A DNA stretch of 63,218 bases, taken from positions 1 through 63,218 of the forward strand of contig SCRI01000034.1 of assembly GCA_004298675.1 (NCBI GenBank). The letters run 5' to 3'. Shown one piece after another: positions 1 through 8,773 of this stretch (positions are counted from its first letter, which is position 1; each line of letters opens with the position of its first letter). This stretch comes from a bacterium (GTDB lineage: Bacteria; Vulcanimicrobiota; Vulcanimicrobiia; Vulcanimicrobiales; SCRA01). The position numbers and the translations under genes were made by a program. The notes beneath the pieces are model-generated. The model did no database searches. It was not told the DNA's origin and was given only the letters and a program-made list of their open reading frames with translations.

Positions 1-898
1 GCTCGCCCCGCGCGCACGCCAGCGCTGCGAGCAACGGCTCGATCTCCTCGCTGCGCTCCACCGTGACGTCCTCGACTTGCAGCCCCAGCTCCAGCGCGCG
101 CGCGAAGACGTCGCGCCCGTGCGGCTCCATCCCCCCGCGCACCACCAACCGCGGCCGCATGCCCCACTGCTTGAGCGCGGCCGTGGCCTCGACCGCTTGG
201 ATCCAGCGCTTGTCGGGATCGAAGCGCCCCACTTTCGCCAACAGCGGCGCGCCGTCTCCCAGCGCCGCGCGTAGCGCGCGCACCTCGCCCTTGGCCGGCG
301 GATCCTCTACGAGCGCGGCGGGGATGCCATTGGGGATGACCATCGGATTCACGCCCAACGTCCACATGGCGTGCTTCATATACTTACTGACGGTGGTCAG
401 GGTAGCGGCACGCTGCAGCGCCTGCCAGTCGATGCGCTCGAAGCCGAAGGTGTTGTTGGCGTTCCAGAGCAACGTGGCGTCGTCACGCCAGCTCCGCTCG
501 CGCAGCAGCGCGTCGATGGCGATCAAGGCGAGGGCCGTGTGCCACTCCTCCGCCAGCACCACCACGCGCTCCCCGGCGGCGCGCGCGGGCGCGACGATCT
601 CCTCCACCACGAAGCGCGGCACGCTCGACGCGTAGTCGGACACCTTGCCGTCCTCGCCATCGTACACGCCGTGCGGGTGATACTGCGAGATCCACTGGCA
701 CCAGCGCCGCCAGGTGAGCCCCGGCTGCGGCGACTCGCTGCCCGGCAGCGACGGATCGCCCACGAAGATCAGGCTGGTGGGGTGGCCGCCCTCGGCCAGC
801 GCCGCCGCCAGCCCCGTCACGCGCACCCCCAAGCCGCCGGCCTGCGCGTAGCGATCGGGGCCTTCAAAGGAGAGGATCACGTACGGGCGCGTGCTCAT
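1..898 (-). CDS. Glycosyltransferase (GT4/GT5-like), C-terminus cut by window edge
   Basis: Reading the minus strand from the ATG at 898 gives an uninterrupted frame of 299 codons that runs off the left edge. The N-terminus (STRPYVILSFEGPDRYAQ, then AGGLGVRVTGLAAALAEGGH) resembles the GG(L/V)G donor-site loop and first Rossmann strand of starch/glycogen-synthase-like glycosyltransferases. Further on are TTVSKYMKHA, VIPNGIP and KVGRFDPDKRW, the usual order of the inter-domain hinge and the start of the C-terminal nucleotide-sugar domain in GT4/GT5 enzymes. It probably transfers a sugar from a nucleotide-sugar to a glycan or a small acceptor in the cytoplasm. The substrate cannot be read from the sequence. 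It is divergent from birA, 71 bp away. Confidence 0.8.
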   Translation of the reverse strand, partial: MSTRPYVILSFEGPDRYAQAGGLGVRVTGLAAALAEGGHPTSLIFVGDPSLPGSESPQPGLTWRRWCQWISQYHPHGVYDGEDGKVSDYASSVPRFVVEEIVAPARAAGERVVVLAEEWHTALALIAIDALLRERSWRDDATLLWNANNTFGFERIDWQALQRAATLTTVSKYMKHAMWTLGVNPMVIPNGIPAALVEDPPAKGEVRALRAALGDGAPLLAKVGRFDPDKRWIQAVEATAALKQWGMRPRLVVRGGMEPHGRDVFARALELGLQVEDVTVERSEEIEPLLAALACARGE

Positions 899-969
899 GC
901 CGCGCCGTTGGGCGCCGCGCGCGCGCACCCCTCCAGGGGCGCGCCGGCGCGCCGGGAAGCATCTCCACC

Positions 970-1701
970 ATGTGGCGGATCGAGCACGTCGACCAGACCG
1001 GCAGCACCAACGACGACGTCGCGGCGCGGCTGGGCGCACAGGAGGCGGGGCTGGTGCGCGTAGCGGCGCTCCAGACAGCCGGGCGCGGGCGGCGCGCCGG
1101 GCGCACGTGGCTGGCGCCGCGCGGCAGCGGCCTCACCTTCACCGCCGCGTTGCCGCGCCCGCTGCCGCCGCACGCGTTGTGGTGCGTAACCTTCTGGGCG
1201 GCGCTGGCGATCCGCGCCGCCGTGGTGCGCGTGACCGGCGCCGTACTCGACCTGACTTGGCCTAACGACTTGCTGCTAGGCGGTCGCAAGTGCTGCGGCA
1301 TCCTGTGCGTCAGCCGCGTCGAAGGCGAGCGCGCCTGGGTGGGCGTGGGCAGCGGCATCAACCTCGCGCGGCCGCGCGATGCAAGCCTGCTCGAAGGCAT
1401 CGTGCCTGCGCCGGCCTTCCTTTCGGATGCCGCCGAGGGCGTCGATCCCGCGCGCCTGCTCGACGCCGTGCTCGACGCCTACACTGCCGGCCTCCCCGAG
1501 CTGGACCACCCCGACGCCGTGGCGCGGCGCTGGGAGCGCGAGGCCCACCTGAACGGCACGCCCTACGAGCTGCGCGAGGACGATGGCACGGCAGTGCACC
1601 GTGCTATCGCCCGGCGGATCGCCGCGGACGGCTCGCTGATCGTCGAAGAAAACGGACGGGAACGCAGCATCGCGCTGGCCGACGCGCGCGTCGTGCGCTA
1701 G
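970..1701 (+). CDS. birA: Biotin--[acetyl-CoA-carboxylase] ligase
   Basis: A 243-residue protein that activates biotin with ATP and attaches it to the lysine of biotin carboxyl carrier domains. The N-terminal half has the QTGSTNDD substrate loop (about residues 9-16) and the biotinyl-AMP-binding GRGRRAGRTW motif (about 38-47). GGRKCCGILC (about 104-113) provides the conserved lysine and KxxGIL signature, and a small SH3-like C-terminal domain follows. There is no N-terminal winged helix, so this is the monofunctional (group I) ligase and not the repressor form. The ATG at 970 begins directly at the catalytic domain, consistent with family length. It is convergent with the archaemetzincin gene, 13 bp away. 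Confidence 0.93.
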   Translation: MWRIEHVDQTGSTNDDVAARLGAQEAGLVRVAALQTAGRGRRAGRTWLAPRGSGLTFTAALPRPLPPHALWCVTFWAALAIRAAVVRVTGAVLDLTWPNDLLLGGRKCCGILCVSRVEGERAWVGVGSGINLARPRDASLLEGIVPAPAFLSDAAEGVDPARLLDAVLDAYTAGLPELDHPDAVARRWEREAHLNGTPYELREDDGTAVHRAIARRIAADGSLIVEENGRERSIALADARVVR

Positions 1702-1714
1702 CGCGCGGAGATGG

Positions 1715-2245
1715 CTACTGCGTCTTGGTGCGCGAGCGGCGGTCGCAGCCCTCGCAGAAATACGAGAGCTTGTTGTCGGTATCGTAGATCGAGTTGGAGA
1801 AGTACATCACGCAGCGCGCGTTGTAGCAGTGCTTCAACCCGAAGGCATGCCCCAACTCGTGGACGCACTCCTTGAGGGTGCGCTGGAAGAGCGCGTTCCC
1901 GTCGGGCTCGTCACCGTAGAAATCGGTGCGCAGGCGGTGCAGCGAGACGACGGCGACCTGCTCGTGTTCGTTAGCGTCGCCGAAGATGAAGTTGTGCGAG
2001 GTCTTGTAGAGATCGAAATGCGTGAGGGCCAGCACGTAGCCGGGACCGGGACGCGTCGCCTGTACCCTGGAGACCACGGTGTTGAGGAAGAACTGCTTAC
2101 GGGTAGGATTGATCGAACTGGCCGGGAGCGTTAGACTCTTCTCGACGGCAAATTCGTAGAGAAAACGCTCCTCCAGACAGAGAGCGAGCCGGGAGAGAAA
2201 GGTAGGGTCGATCTCGTTGATCGGGACGATGTGGATTCGGCTCAC
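1715..2245 (-). CDS. amzA: Archaemetzincin family zinc metalloprotease
   Basis: A 176-residue cytoplasmic metalloprotease. The active-site motif HELGHAFGLKHC lies at residues 129-140, giving the HExxHxxGxxH zinc triad plus Cys140. It is followed by the family's cysteine-rich second metal site (C145, then CEGC at 164-167) and the Met-turn (CVMYFSNS). This arrangement is diagnostic of archaemetzincins (COG1913), which are common in archaea and sporadic in bacteria; the physiological substrate is unknown. No signal peptide is visible. The start is divergent from acpS, 39 bp away. Confidence 0.93.
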   Translation of the reverse strand: MSRIHIVPINEIDPTFLSRLALCLEERFLYEFAVEKSLTLPASSINPTRKQFFLNTVVSRVQATRPGPGYVLALTHFDLYKTSHNFIFGDANEHEQVAVVSLHRLRTDFYGDEPDGNALFQRTLKECVHELGHAFGLKHCYNARCVMYFSNSIYDTDNKLSYFCEGCDRRSRTKTQ

Positions 2246-2284
2246 GCATCACCTCGCACGGCCGGTGTTCTCGGAGCACCCCGC

Positions 2285-2647
2285 GTGATCCTCGGCGTCG
2301 GCATCGACATGGCCGAGGTCGAGCGCTATCGCTTCGACGAGCGGCGACGCGCGCTGTTCGCGCGCCGCGTCTACACCCCATACGAGATGGAGTACGCCTA
2401 CCGCAAACGCTTTCCGGCGGAGCGTCTCGCGGGCTTCTTCGCGGCGAAGGAGGCGGCACGCAAAGCCTTCGGCTTCGCGATTCCCTGGCGTGACGTGGGC
2501 GTGGTGCATCTGCGCAGCGGGAAGCCGACGCTTTCGTTCACGGGACGCAGCGCCACGCTGATGGAGCGCGCGGGCGCGCGCGAGATCCACGTCGCCATCA
2601 CCCATACGCGCGCGAACGCCTGCGCCGTCGTAATTTTGGAGGCCTGA
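2285..2647 (+). CDS. acpS: Holo-[acyl-carrier-protein] synthase (4'-phosphopantetheinyl transferase)
   Basis: Transfers the 4'-phosphopantetheine arm of CoA to apo-acyl carrier protein. The GTG at 2285 gives 120 residues, the normal AcpS length, beginning MILGVGIDMAEVERY; the Mg-binding Asp is in GVGID and the second acidic motif is FAAKEAARKAFG (about residues 54-65). The reading frame remains open upstream to an ATG at 2231, but that would add 18 non-conserved residues. It is followed 3 bp later by the NAD(P)HX repair gene. This acpS-nnr pairing is common in bacteria and indicates an operon. Confidence 0.93.
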   Translation: MILGVGIDMAEVERYRFDERRRALFARRVYTPYEMEYAYRKRFPAERLAGFFAAKEAARKAFGFAIPWRDVGVVHLRSGKPTLSFTGRSATLMERAGAREIHVAITHTRANACAVVILEA

Positions 2648-2650
2648 AGG

Positions 2651-4201
2651 GTGCACGTACTCACGCGCGAGGAGATGCGCGCGGCCGACGCCGCGGGCGC
2701 ATCGGCGATCCCCGGCGGCGAACCCTCGCTGATGGGATCTGCCGGCGCCGCGCTAGCCGAGGTCTGCCGCGCGTATGCCGCGCCTGGCTCGCACGTCGTC
2801 TGCTTCGCCGGGCGCGGCAACAACGGCGGCGACGGCGCGCTGGCGCTGGCGTCGTTGGCCTCCAGCCATCGCTGCACGCTCTACCTGCTGCACGAGCGGC
2901 ACGAGCTCTCCGTCTCCGCGCGCGTGGCCGTGGAACGCGCGGCGGATCGCGGCGTCGTCGTCTCGCTCGCGCCCAACGATCCGTCGGCGGCGCTCCACGG
3001 CGCCGATCTCGCGATCGAGGCCTTAGTGGGCACGGGCAGCCGCCTCCCGTTTTCGGCACGCATGGAGCACGTGATTCACGCGCTCAACGCGTTCCGGGGC
3101 CCCGTGATCGCTTGCGATCTGCCCGCCGGCATCGACCCCAGCACGGGCGAGTGCGCGGACACCACGCTGCACGCGCGCGCGACGCTGGCGCTGGGCGCGA
3201 TGAAGTACGGGCTGCTGGTCGAGCCCGGGCGCGCGCACGCGGGCGATCTCTGGGTCTGCGAGATCGGCTTTCCAGTGCGCCTGCTGGACGATCACCAGCG
3301 CACCTACCAAGCGCTGGAGGTGCTGACGTTCGCGCATTTGGTAGCCGAGCGCCCACAGCTCGTCGACAAGTATGCGGCTGGGCACGTGGCGATCGTCGCG
3401 GGCAGCGGCGAGTATCCCGGCGCCGCCGTGCTCTGCGCACGCGCCGCCGCGCGTGCCGGCGCCGGCTACGTCACGCTCTTCGTGCCGAAGGCCGCTGCCG
3501 CAACGGTGCGCGCGCATCTCGTGGAGGTGGTGGTGCGCGAAATCCCGCAGGATGTCGACGAACTGCTAGGTGCACTGACGAACGCCTCCGCCGTCGCCAT
3601 CGGTCCGGGCCTGGGGCGCACGGAGGAGACGCGCATGCTGGTGCACGCGCTGTGCGCTGGGCTCAACCAACCCTTCGTCGTCGATGCCGACGGCGTGGTG
3701 GCACTGGCGGGCTTCGCCGACTTGGTAGCAGGGAAGCGGGCCGTGCTCACGCCGCACTCGGGCGAGTTCGCGCGTCTGACGGGGCTGTCGCGCGAGCAGG
3801 TGGAGCGCGATCGCCTGGGTGCCGCCAAGGAGTTTGCGAAGGCGCATCCGCGCGGACCGGTGCTGCTGCTGAAAGGTTCGCCGACGCTCGTCACGCAGGA
3901 CGGCATGCGTCCGCGTCTGGGTTGGGCGGGTACGAGCGCGCTCGCGACGGCGGGCAGCGGCGACGTGCTGACCGGCACGATCGCAACGCTGTTGGCGCGC
4001 GGCCTCGCGCCCAGCGACGCCGCCGCCGCAGGAACGTTCTGGCATGGCCTGGCGGGACGCGTGGCGGAGCGGCACAGGCCCGGCGGCGTGATGGCCGGCG
4101 ACATCTGCGAAGCGCTGCCGGAGGCGATGGGCCTCGCGCGCGCGGCGACGCGCGACTGCAAGCCCGGCTGCGTGCGCCGCGTGCTCCCCACGCTGCCGTA
4201 A
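2651..4201 (+). CDS. nnr: Bifunctional NAD(P)H-hydrate epimerase / ADP-dependent NAD(P)H-hydrate dehydratase
   Basis: A 516-residue enzyme that repairs damaged NADHX/NADPHX. The N-terminal YjeF domain (about residues 1-210) has GRGNNGGDGALAL and EALVGTGSRLPFSA, and epimerises the R and S forms. The C-terminal ribokinase-like domain (about 230-500) contains AAGHVAIVAGSGEYPGAA, AIGPGLGR, LTPHSGEF, LLKGSPTLV and the dehydratase motif SALATAGSGDVLTGTI. GTG start at 2651, 3 bp after acpS, so the two are probably co-transcribed. It ends convergently 20 bp from dnaE2. Confidence 0.95.
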   Translation: MHVLTREEMRAADAAGASAIPGGEPSLMGSAGAALAEVCRAYAAPGSHVVCFAGRGNNGGDGALALASLASSHRCTLYLLHERHELSVSARVAVERAADRGVVVSLAPNDPSAALHGADLAIEALVGTGSRLPFSARMEHVIHALNAFRGPVIACDLPAGIDPSTGECADTTLHARATLALGAMKYGLLVEPGRAHAGDLWVCEIGFPVRLLDDHQRTYQALEVLTFAHLVAERPQLVDKYAAGHVAIVAGSGEYPGAAVLCARAAARAGAGYVTLFVPKAAAATVRAHLVEVVVREIPQDVDELLGALTNASAVAIGPGLGRTEETRMLVHALCAGLNQPFVVDADGVVALAGFADLVAGKRAVLTPHSGEFARLTGLSREQVERDRLGAAKEFAKAHPRGPVLLLKGSPTLVTQDGMRPRLGWAGTSALATAGSGDVLTGTIATLLARGLAPSDAAAAGTFWHGLAGRVAERHRPGGVMAGDICEALPEAMGLARAATRDCKPGCVRRVLPTLP

Positions 4202-4221
4202 CGCGGCCGCGCTACGGCGCG

Positions 4222-7200
4222 CTAGTAGAAGTCGTGCGAGCGGGTGCCGCGCGTCAGGTCTTCGAGCTCGAGCGGCGTCAGCGTTGCGGCAACCACGTGG
4301 ATCACGCCCTGTTCGTTCTGCAGCACACCGTCCACGACCAGCGCCTGCGCCTGCCGCGCCGCGCGGCGGAAGCGCTCGTAGATCTTCGGCTTGAGCACCA
4401 CGTTGACGGTGCCGGTCTCGTCCTCCAGCGTGAGGAAGACGAAGCCTTTGGCGGTACCGGGGCGCTGACGCGTGATGACCAAGCCGCCTACGCGCGCGCG
4501 CACACCGTCGTGCAGGCGCGCGAGCGCCGCGGCGCTGCTCACGCCACGGCGCTGCAGTAAGCCGCGCACGTACGAGATCGGATGGCGGCGCGTGGTGAGA
4601 CCCAGCCCCCAGAAATCGAGCGCCGTCTCTTCGGGGGCGCTAGGCGGTGCCAGCGGCGCCACACCTTCCTCAACGTCCATTAACCGCCCCAGCTCTCCGC
4701 GCTCCTCGCGCTCCACCAGCGCCGCCACCTCCCAGAGCGCGCGGCGGCGGTCGCGATACCACGGCTCGAACGCACCCACCGACGCCAAACTCTCCAGCGC
4801 CGCGCGCGGCAGGCGCGTGCGGCGCGCGAAGTCCACCAGGTCCGCAAATGGACGCCCTTGGGCGAGCGCCGTCTCGATACGCTCGCGCCGGCGCTCGCCC
4901 ACGTCGCGCACGAGTTGGTAGCCCAACTGCACCGTGCCGTCGTCGACGGCGCAACTCCACCAGCCGCTCGCGTTCACGCGCGGCGGGCGCACGGCGATGC
5001 GGTGGCGCTTCGCATCGTTGACGATGGTGCTGACGCTGTAGAAGCCCATCGGCTGCGCGTTGAGCAGCGCCGCCGTGAAGACTGCGGGATGGTGGCGCTT
5101 CAGGTACGCCGAGGCGTAGACCAGCAACGCGAAACTGGCGGCATGGCTCTCGGGAAAACCGTAATCGGCGAATCCTTGTAGCATCTGGTAGAGCCGCTCG
5201 GCGGCCTCGCGCTCGATGCCGTTGCACGCCATGCCCTCGATCAACTTCGGATAGAGCTCCTCCATGCGCTCGCGCGAGCGCTTGTTGCCCATGGCACGGC
5301 GCAGTTGGTCGGCCTGCCCGGGCGTGAAGCCGGCGGCCACGATCGCCAGGCGCATCCCCTGCTCCTGGAAGAGCGGCACGCCCAGCGTGCGCTCCAGCAC
5401 GGGCTGCAGCTTAGGATGCGGATAGGTGACGGGCTCTTGACCGTTGCGCCGCCGCAGAAACGGATGCACCATCTCGCCTTGAATCGGCCCCGGACGGATG
5501 ATCGCCACCTGCATCACCAGATCGTAGAAGCAGCGCGGACGTAAGCGCGGCAGCATCGACATCTGCGCGCGACTCTCCACCTGGAACACGCCCACCGAAT
5601 CGGCCCGGCACAGCATCTCATAGGTCTGCGCATCCTCGGGCGGCAGCGTGCGCAGCTCCAGCGGCTGCTCGGGATGCATGCGGTTGTACATGGCGAAGGC
5701 GTCGCGCAGCAGCGAGAGCATCCCCAAGCCCAGCAAGTCGATCTTCACCAAACCCAAGTCGGCGAGATCGTCCTTGTCCCACTGCACCACGCTGCGCTGC
5801 GCCATCGTGGCCCACTCCACCGGCGCCACCTCGATCAGCGGATCGCGCGTCAGCAGCATCCCACCCGAGTGAATACCTAGATGCCGCGGATACTTCTCGA
5901 TGCGCTTGCAAATCTCGCCCAGCAGCCGGAGGATCGAAGGACGAGGGGTATCCCCTCCGGGGGCCGCTCCGGTTTTGAGTGATTCGCGGACGTCGTATTC
6001 TTTGGCGATCGCGTCGACTTGCGGCAACGAGAGGCCGAGGGCCTTGCCGACGTCGCGGATGGCGCTGCGCGTGCGGTAGGTGATCACTTCGGCCACCATG
6101 GCGGCGTGGGCGCGGCCGTAGCGCTCGTAGGCGTACTGGATCACGCGCTCGCGGTCTTGGTGCGCGAAGTCGATGTCGATGTCGGGCACCTCCGCGCGCT
6201 CTTCGGAGAGGAAGCGCTCGAAGAGCAGACCATTGCGGATGGGATCGACGGCGGTGATGCCCAGGCAGTAGCAGACGGCGGAGTTGGCCGCGCTGCCCCG
6301 GCCCTGGCAGAGCACGTCGAGACGATGTGCCGCCTGCACGATGTCCCACACCACCAAAAAGTAACCGGCGAGATCGAACTTGGCGATAATTCCCAACTCG
6401 TAGTCGATCTGTCGCTCCACGTCGCGCGGCAGCGGCGAACCATAGCGTACGCGCGCGCCTTCGAAGACGAGATGGCGCAGGTAGATCTGCGTGCTCTCGA
6501 AACCCGCGGGCACGGAAAAGGACGGGAACTGTCCCTCTAATCGATCGAGCGAGAACGTGCAAGCCTGCGCAATCTCCAGCGTGGCGGCGATTGCTTCGGG
6601 GTAGGGCGCGAAGAGACGGCGCATCGCCGCGGCGTCCTTGAGGTAGGCCTCGGCGTTGGCCTCCAGGCGCGTGCCGGCGGCAGCTAGCGTGGTCTTCTCG
6701 CGCACGCAGGTCAGTACGTCGCAGAGTTGGCGATCCTCGCGTACGGCGTAGCGCACGCCGTTGGTGGCCACGCACGGCATGCGTAGACGGCGCGCCAGCG
6801 CCACGGTGCGCCGCACGCGCGTCGCGTCATCCGGGCGCAGATGATGCTGGAGCTCCAGGTAAGCGCAATCACCAAAGAGCGCGCGCAGACGCTCCGCGCG
6901 CGCCTGCGCATCCTCCGGCGGCGGCCAGCCCGAGAGCGCGATCAGATCGCCGGCATGGCCCTCCAGATCCTCCCAGCGCAGCCGCGCAGCGCCTTTGCTG
7001 CCGCGCAACTGCGCCGTGGAGATCGCGTGGCAGAGATTGGCGTAGCCCGCGCGCGTGCGCGCCAGCAGCACCACGGAGCCGCCTTCGTCCAGCGAGAGCT
7101 CCGTGCCGACGATGCCCTGCACGCCCGCCGCGCGTGCCGCGCTGCAGTGGCGCACGCTGCCGTAGAGGCCGTCGCGGTCGGTGAGCGCGAGCGCGTGCAG

Positions 7201-7314
7201 GCCAATCGCCGCGGCACGCTGCGCAAGCTCTTCGGGGTGAGCCGCCGCGCGCAGGAACGAGAAGTTCGACCACGCGTGCAGCTCCGCGTAACCGCTCGGC
7301 GATCGCTCACGCAT
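4222..7314 (-). CDS. dnaE2: Error-prone DNA polymerase III alpha subunit
   Basis: A 1,030-residue C-family polymerase that extends past lesions as part of the ImuA-ImuB-DnaE2 mutasome. It begins with a PHP domain (YAELHAWSNFSFLRAAAHPEEL), continues with the palm carrying the catalytic PDIDIDF motif, and ends with an OB-fold region (TVNVVLKPKIYERFRR). I start it at the ATG at 7314, where the PHP domain begins. The frame is open further upstream but overlaps imuB with no homology. The ATG lies 8 nt inside the 3' end of imuB, so translation is coupled. Transcription is expected from the LexA-controlled promoter in front of imuA. Confidence 0.95.
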   Translation of the reverse strand: MRERSPSGYAELHAWSNFSFLRAAAHPEELAQRAAAIGLHALALTDRDGLYGSVRHCSAARAAGVQGIVGTELSLDEGGSVVLLARTRAGYANLCHAISTAQLRGSKGAARLRWEDLEGHAGDLIALSGWPPPEDAQARAERLRALFGDCAYLELQHHLRPDDATRVRRTVALARRLRMPCVATNGVRYAVREDRQLCDVLTCVREKTTLAAAGTRLEANAEAYLKDAAAMRRLFAPYPEAIAATLEIAQACTFSLDRLEGQFPSFSVPAGFESTQIYLRHLVFEGARVRYGSPLPRDVERQIDYELGIIAKFDLAGYFLVVWDIVQAAHRLDVLCQGRGSAANSAVCYCLGITAVDPIRNGLLFERFLSEERAEVPDIDIDFAHQDRERVIQYAYERYGRAHAAMVAEVITYRTRSAIRDVGKALGLSLPQVDAIAKEYDVRESLKTGAAPGGDTPRPSILRLLGEICKRIEKYPRHLGIHSGGMLLTRDPLIEVAPVEWATMAQRSVVQWDKDDLADLGLVKIDLLGLGMLSLLRDAFAMYNRMHPEQPLELRTLPPEDAQTYEMLCRADSVGVFQVESRAQMSMLPRLRPRCFYDLVMQVAIIRPGPIQGEMVHPFLRRRNGQEPVTYPHPKLQPVLERTLGVPLFQEQGMRLAIVAAGFTPGQADQLRRAMGNKRSRERMEELYPKLIEGMACNGIEREAAERLYQMLQGFADYGFPESHAASFALLVYASAYLKRHHPAVFTAALLNAQPMGFYSVSTIVNDAKRHRIAVRPPRVNASGWWSCAVDDGTVQLGYQLVRDVGERRRERIETALAQGRPFADLVDFARRTRLPRAALESLASVGAFEPWYRDRRRALWEVAALVEREERGELGRLMDVEEGVAPLAPPSAPEETALDFWGLGLTTRRHPISYVRGLLQRRGVSSAAALARLHDGVRARVGGLVITRQRPGTAKGFVFLTLEDETGTVNVVLKPKIYERFRRAARQAQALVVDGVLQNEQGVIHVVAATLTPLELEDLTRGTRSHDFY

Positions 7315-8773
7315 AGCTCCCCAGCACGTACCAGCGGGAGCCTTCGCGCGCGATGCGCAGCAGTGCGCCGGAGGCGGTCTGCACGTCGTAGTCGTCGCGT
7401 TCGTTGCCGCCGCTCCACCAGCGCTCGGCGGTACGCCACGGTCCGGCCACCTCCACGATCTCGTCGTCGTCAACCGCGCACGGCCTGCCGCGGCGCACGC
7501 GCACGGTAATCTCGCGGCGTTCGCGCAGCAGGCACAGATGCGCCGCAGGCTGCGTCGTGGCAGCGTGCTGCGCGTGGTGACGCTCCACCGACGCCAACGC
7601 GCCGCCCACGTCGAACGGCGCGTACGCGAAGCGACCTTCCGGGCGGAAGGCGGCACGGACTTCGGCGCGCTGGAGGCTCTCCTCACCGAAGGCTCCGGCC
7701 ACGCGTGCCAGCGCCGTCTGCAGCGATTCGGCATCGGGATGCGACGCCGTCAGGAGCGTGAGCGGAATGCCGCCGTCCTCCACGCGCGCGGCCTCCACGC
7801 GCACGCCGCTCACCGCTTCGTTCCGCGTCTCCAGCGCGCTTTCGAGACGCGCGCGCAGCAGCGTGAAGAGCACGTCGGCACGGGCCGTGGGCGAGGCGAC
7901 CTCGCAGCGCAGCCGGCGCCCTTCGCCGCGCTCGCTCTCCAGCGTCAGCTCCAGCCGCGCGCAGCGCCGCCCGGCACGTTGGAGATCGGCGGCGAGTTGC
8001 TCGATCAGCCCGCGGCAGGCGAAGAGCACGGCCTCCATGCGATCGATGGGCTCCTGCGCCTGCGCGCTTGCGGCGATGGCGCCGCGGCGCGGACGCGGGC
8101 GCAGCGGCATGCGATCCTCACCGCGCGCCAGCGCGTGCCAGCGTAACGCCTGCGTGCCGAAGCGGCGCGCCAGCGCGCCGGCGGGGAGTGCCGCCAGTTG
8201 CCCCAGCCGGCGCACGCCCAGCAACGTCAGACGCTCCTGATCCTGCGCGGGCAGCCCCAGCAGCCGCAGCGGCTGCGCGGCGAGGAAGGCCGCCTCTTCC
8301 TGCGGGGCGACGATGCGTTGCGCGCGTGCCGCGGCATAGGCGGCCAGACGCGCGCGGGCCACGCCCACCTGTGCCGGCCAAGGGTTCATGCTGCGCGCGA
8401 TGCGCTCGCGCTGCCGCTCCAGCGTCAGCGGGATGCCGCGCAGGTCCAGGTAGGCCACGCCCGCGCGCGGGCTCTCGATGGCGGGGCTGGCCGCGTCGAG
8501 CGCCTCCAGCGCCTCTTCCCAACAACGCGCGGTGAGCGCGGAGTCGTGCACCAGGATCTCGGCCTCCGGCGCGGCAGCCGCCGCCTGCACCTGGCTCATC
8601 CCCAGCCGCGCCCCCAGCGCCCGCGCAGCGGCGGAGAGCGCGATCACGCGGCCGCGCTGCGGACGGTCAACCACCATCGCCGCTACCTGCGCCGGCAACG
8701 TGGCGCACGCGGTTCGCTCCCTCCATGCGGCGGCCATGGGAAAGGAGGGGATGAAGACGCAGGCTATCGCCAT
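7307..8773 (-). CDS. imuB: ImuB, Y-family polymerase-like mutasome protein
   Basis: A 488-residue DinB/ImuB-family protein starting MAIACVFIPSFPMAAAW, the typical ImuB N-terminus. The canonical Y-family active-site S-I-D-E-x-(Y/F)-L-D is replaced here by SPRAGVAYLDLRG, which lacks the paired acidic residues. In known systems ImuB is not a polymerase: it connects the beta clamp, ImuA and DnaE2 at lesions. The helix-hairpin-helix region lies around LTLLGVRRLGQLAALPAGALARRFG. The gene overlaps imuA by 107 nt upstream and dnaE2 by 8 nt downstream, forming a tight three-gene cassette. Confidence 0.93.
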   Translation of the reverse strand: MAIACVFIPSFPMAAAWRERTACATLPAQVAAMVVDRPQRGRVIALSAAARALGARLGMSQVQAAAAAPEAEILVHDSALTARCWEEALEALDAASPAIESPRAGVAYLDLRGIPLTLERQRERIARSMNPWPAQVGVARARLAAYAAARAQRIVAPQEEAAFLAAQPLRLLGLPAQDQERLTLLGVRRLGQLAALPAGALARRFGTQALRWHALARGEDRMPLRPRPRRGAIAASAQAQEPIDRMEAVLFACRGLIEQLAADLQRAGRRCARLELTLESERGEGRRLRCEVASPTARADVLFTLLRARLESALETRNEAVSGVRVEAARVEDGGIPLTLLTASHPDAESLQTALARVAGAFGEESLQRAEVRAAFRPEGRFAYAPFDVGGALASVERHHAQHAATTQPAAHLCLLRERREITVRVRRGRPCAVDDDEIVEVAGPWRTAERWWSGGNERDDYDVQTASGALLRIAREGSRWYVLGSYA

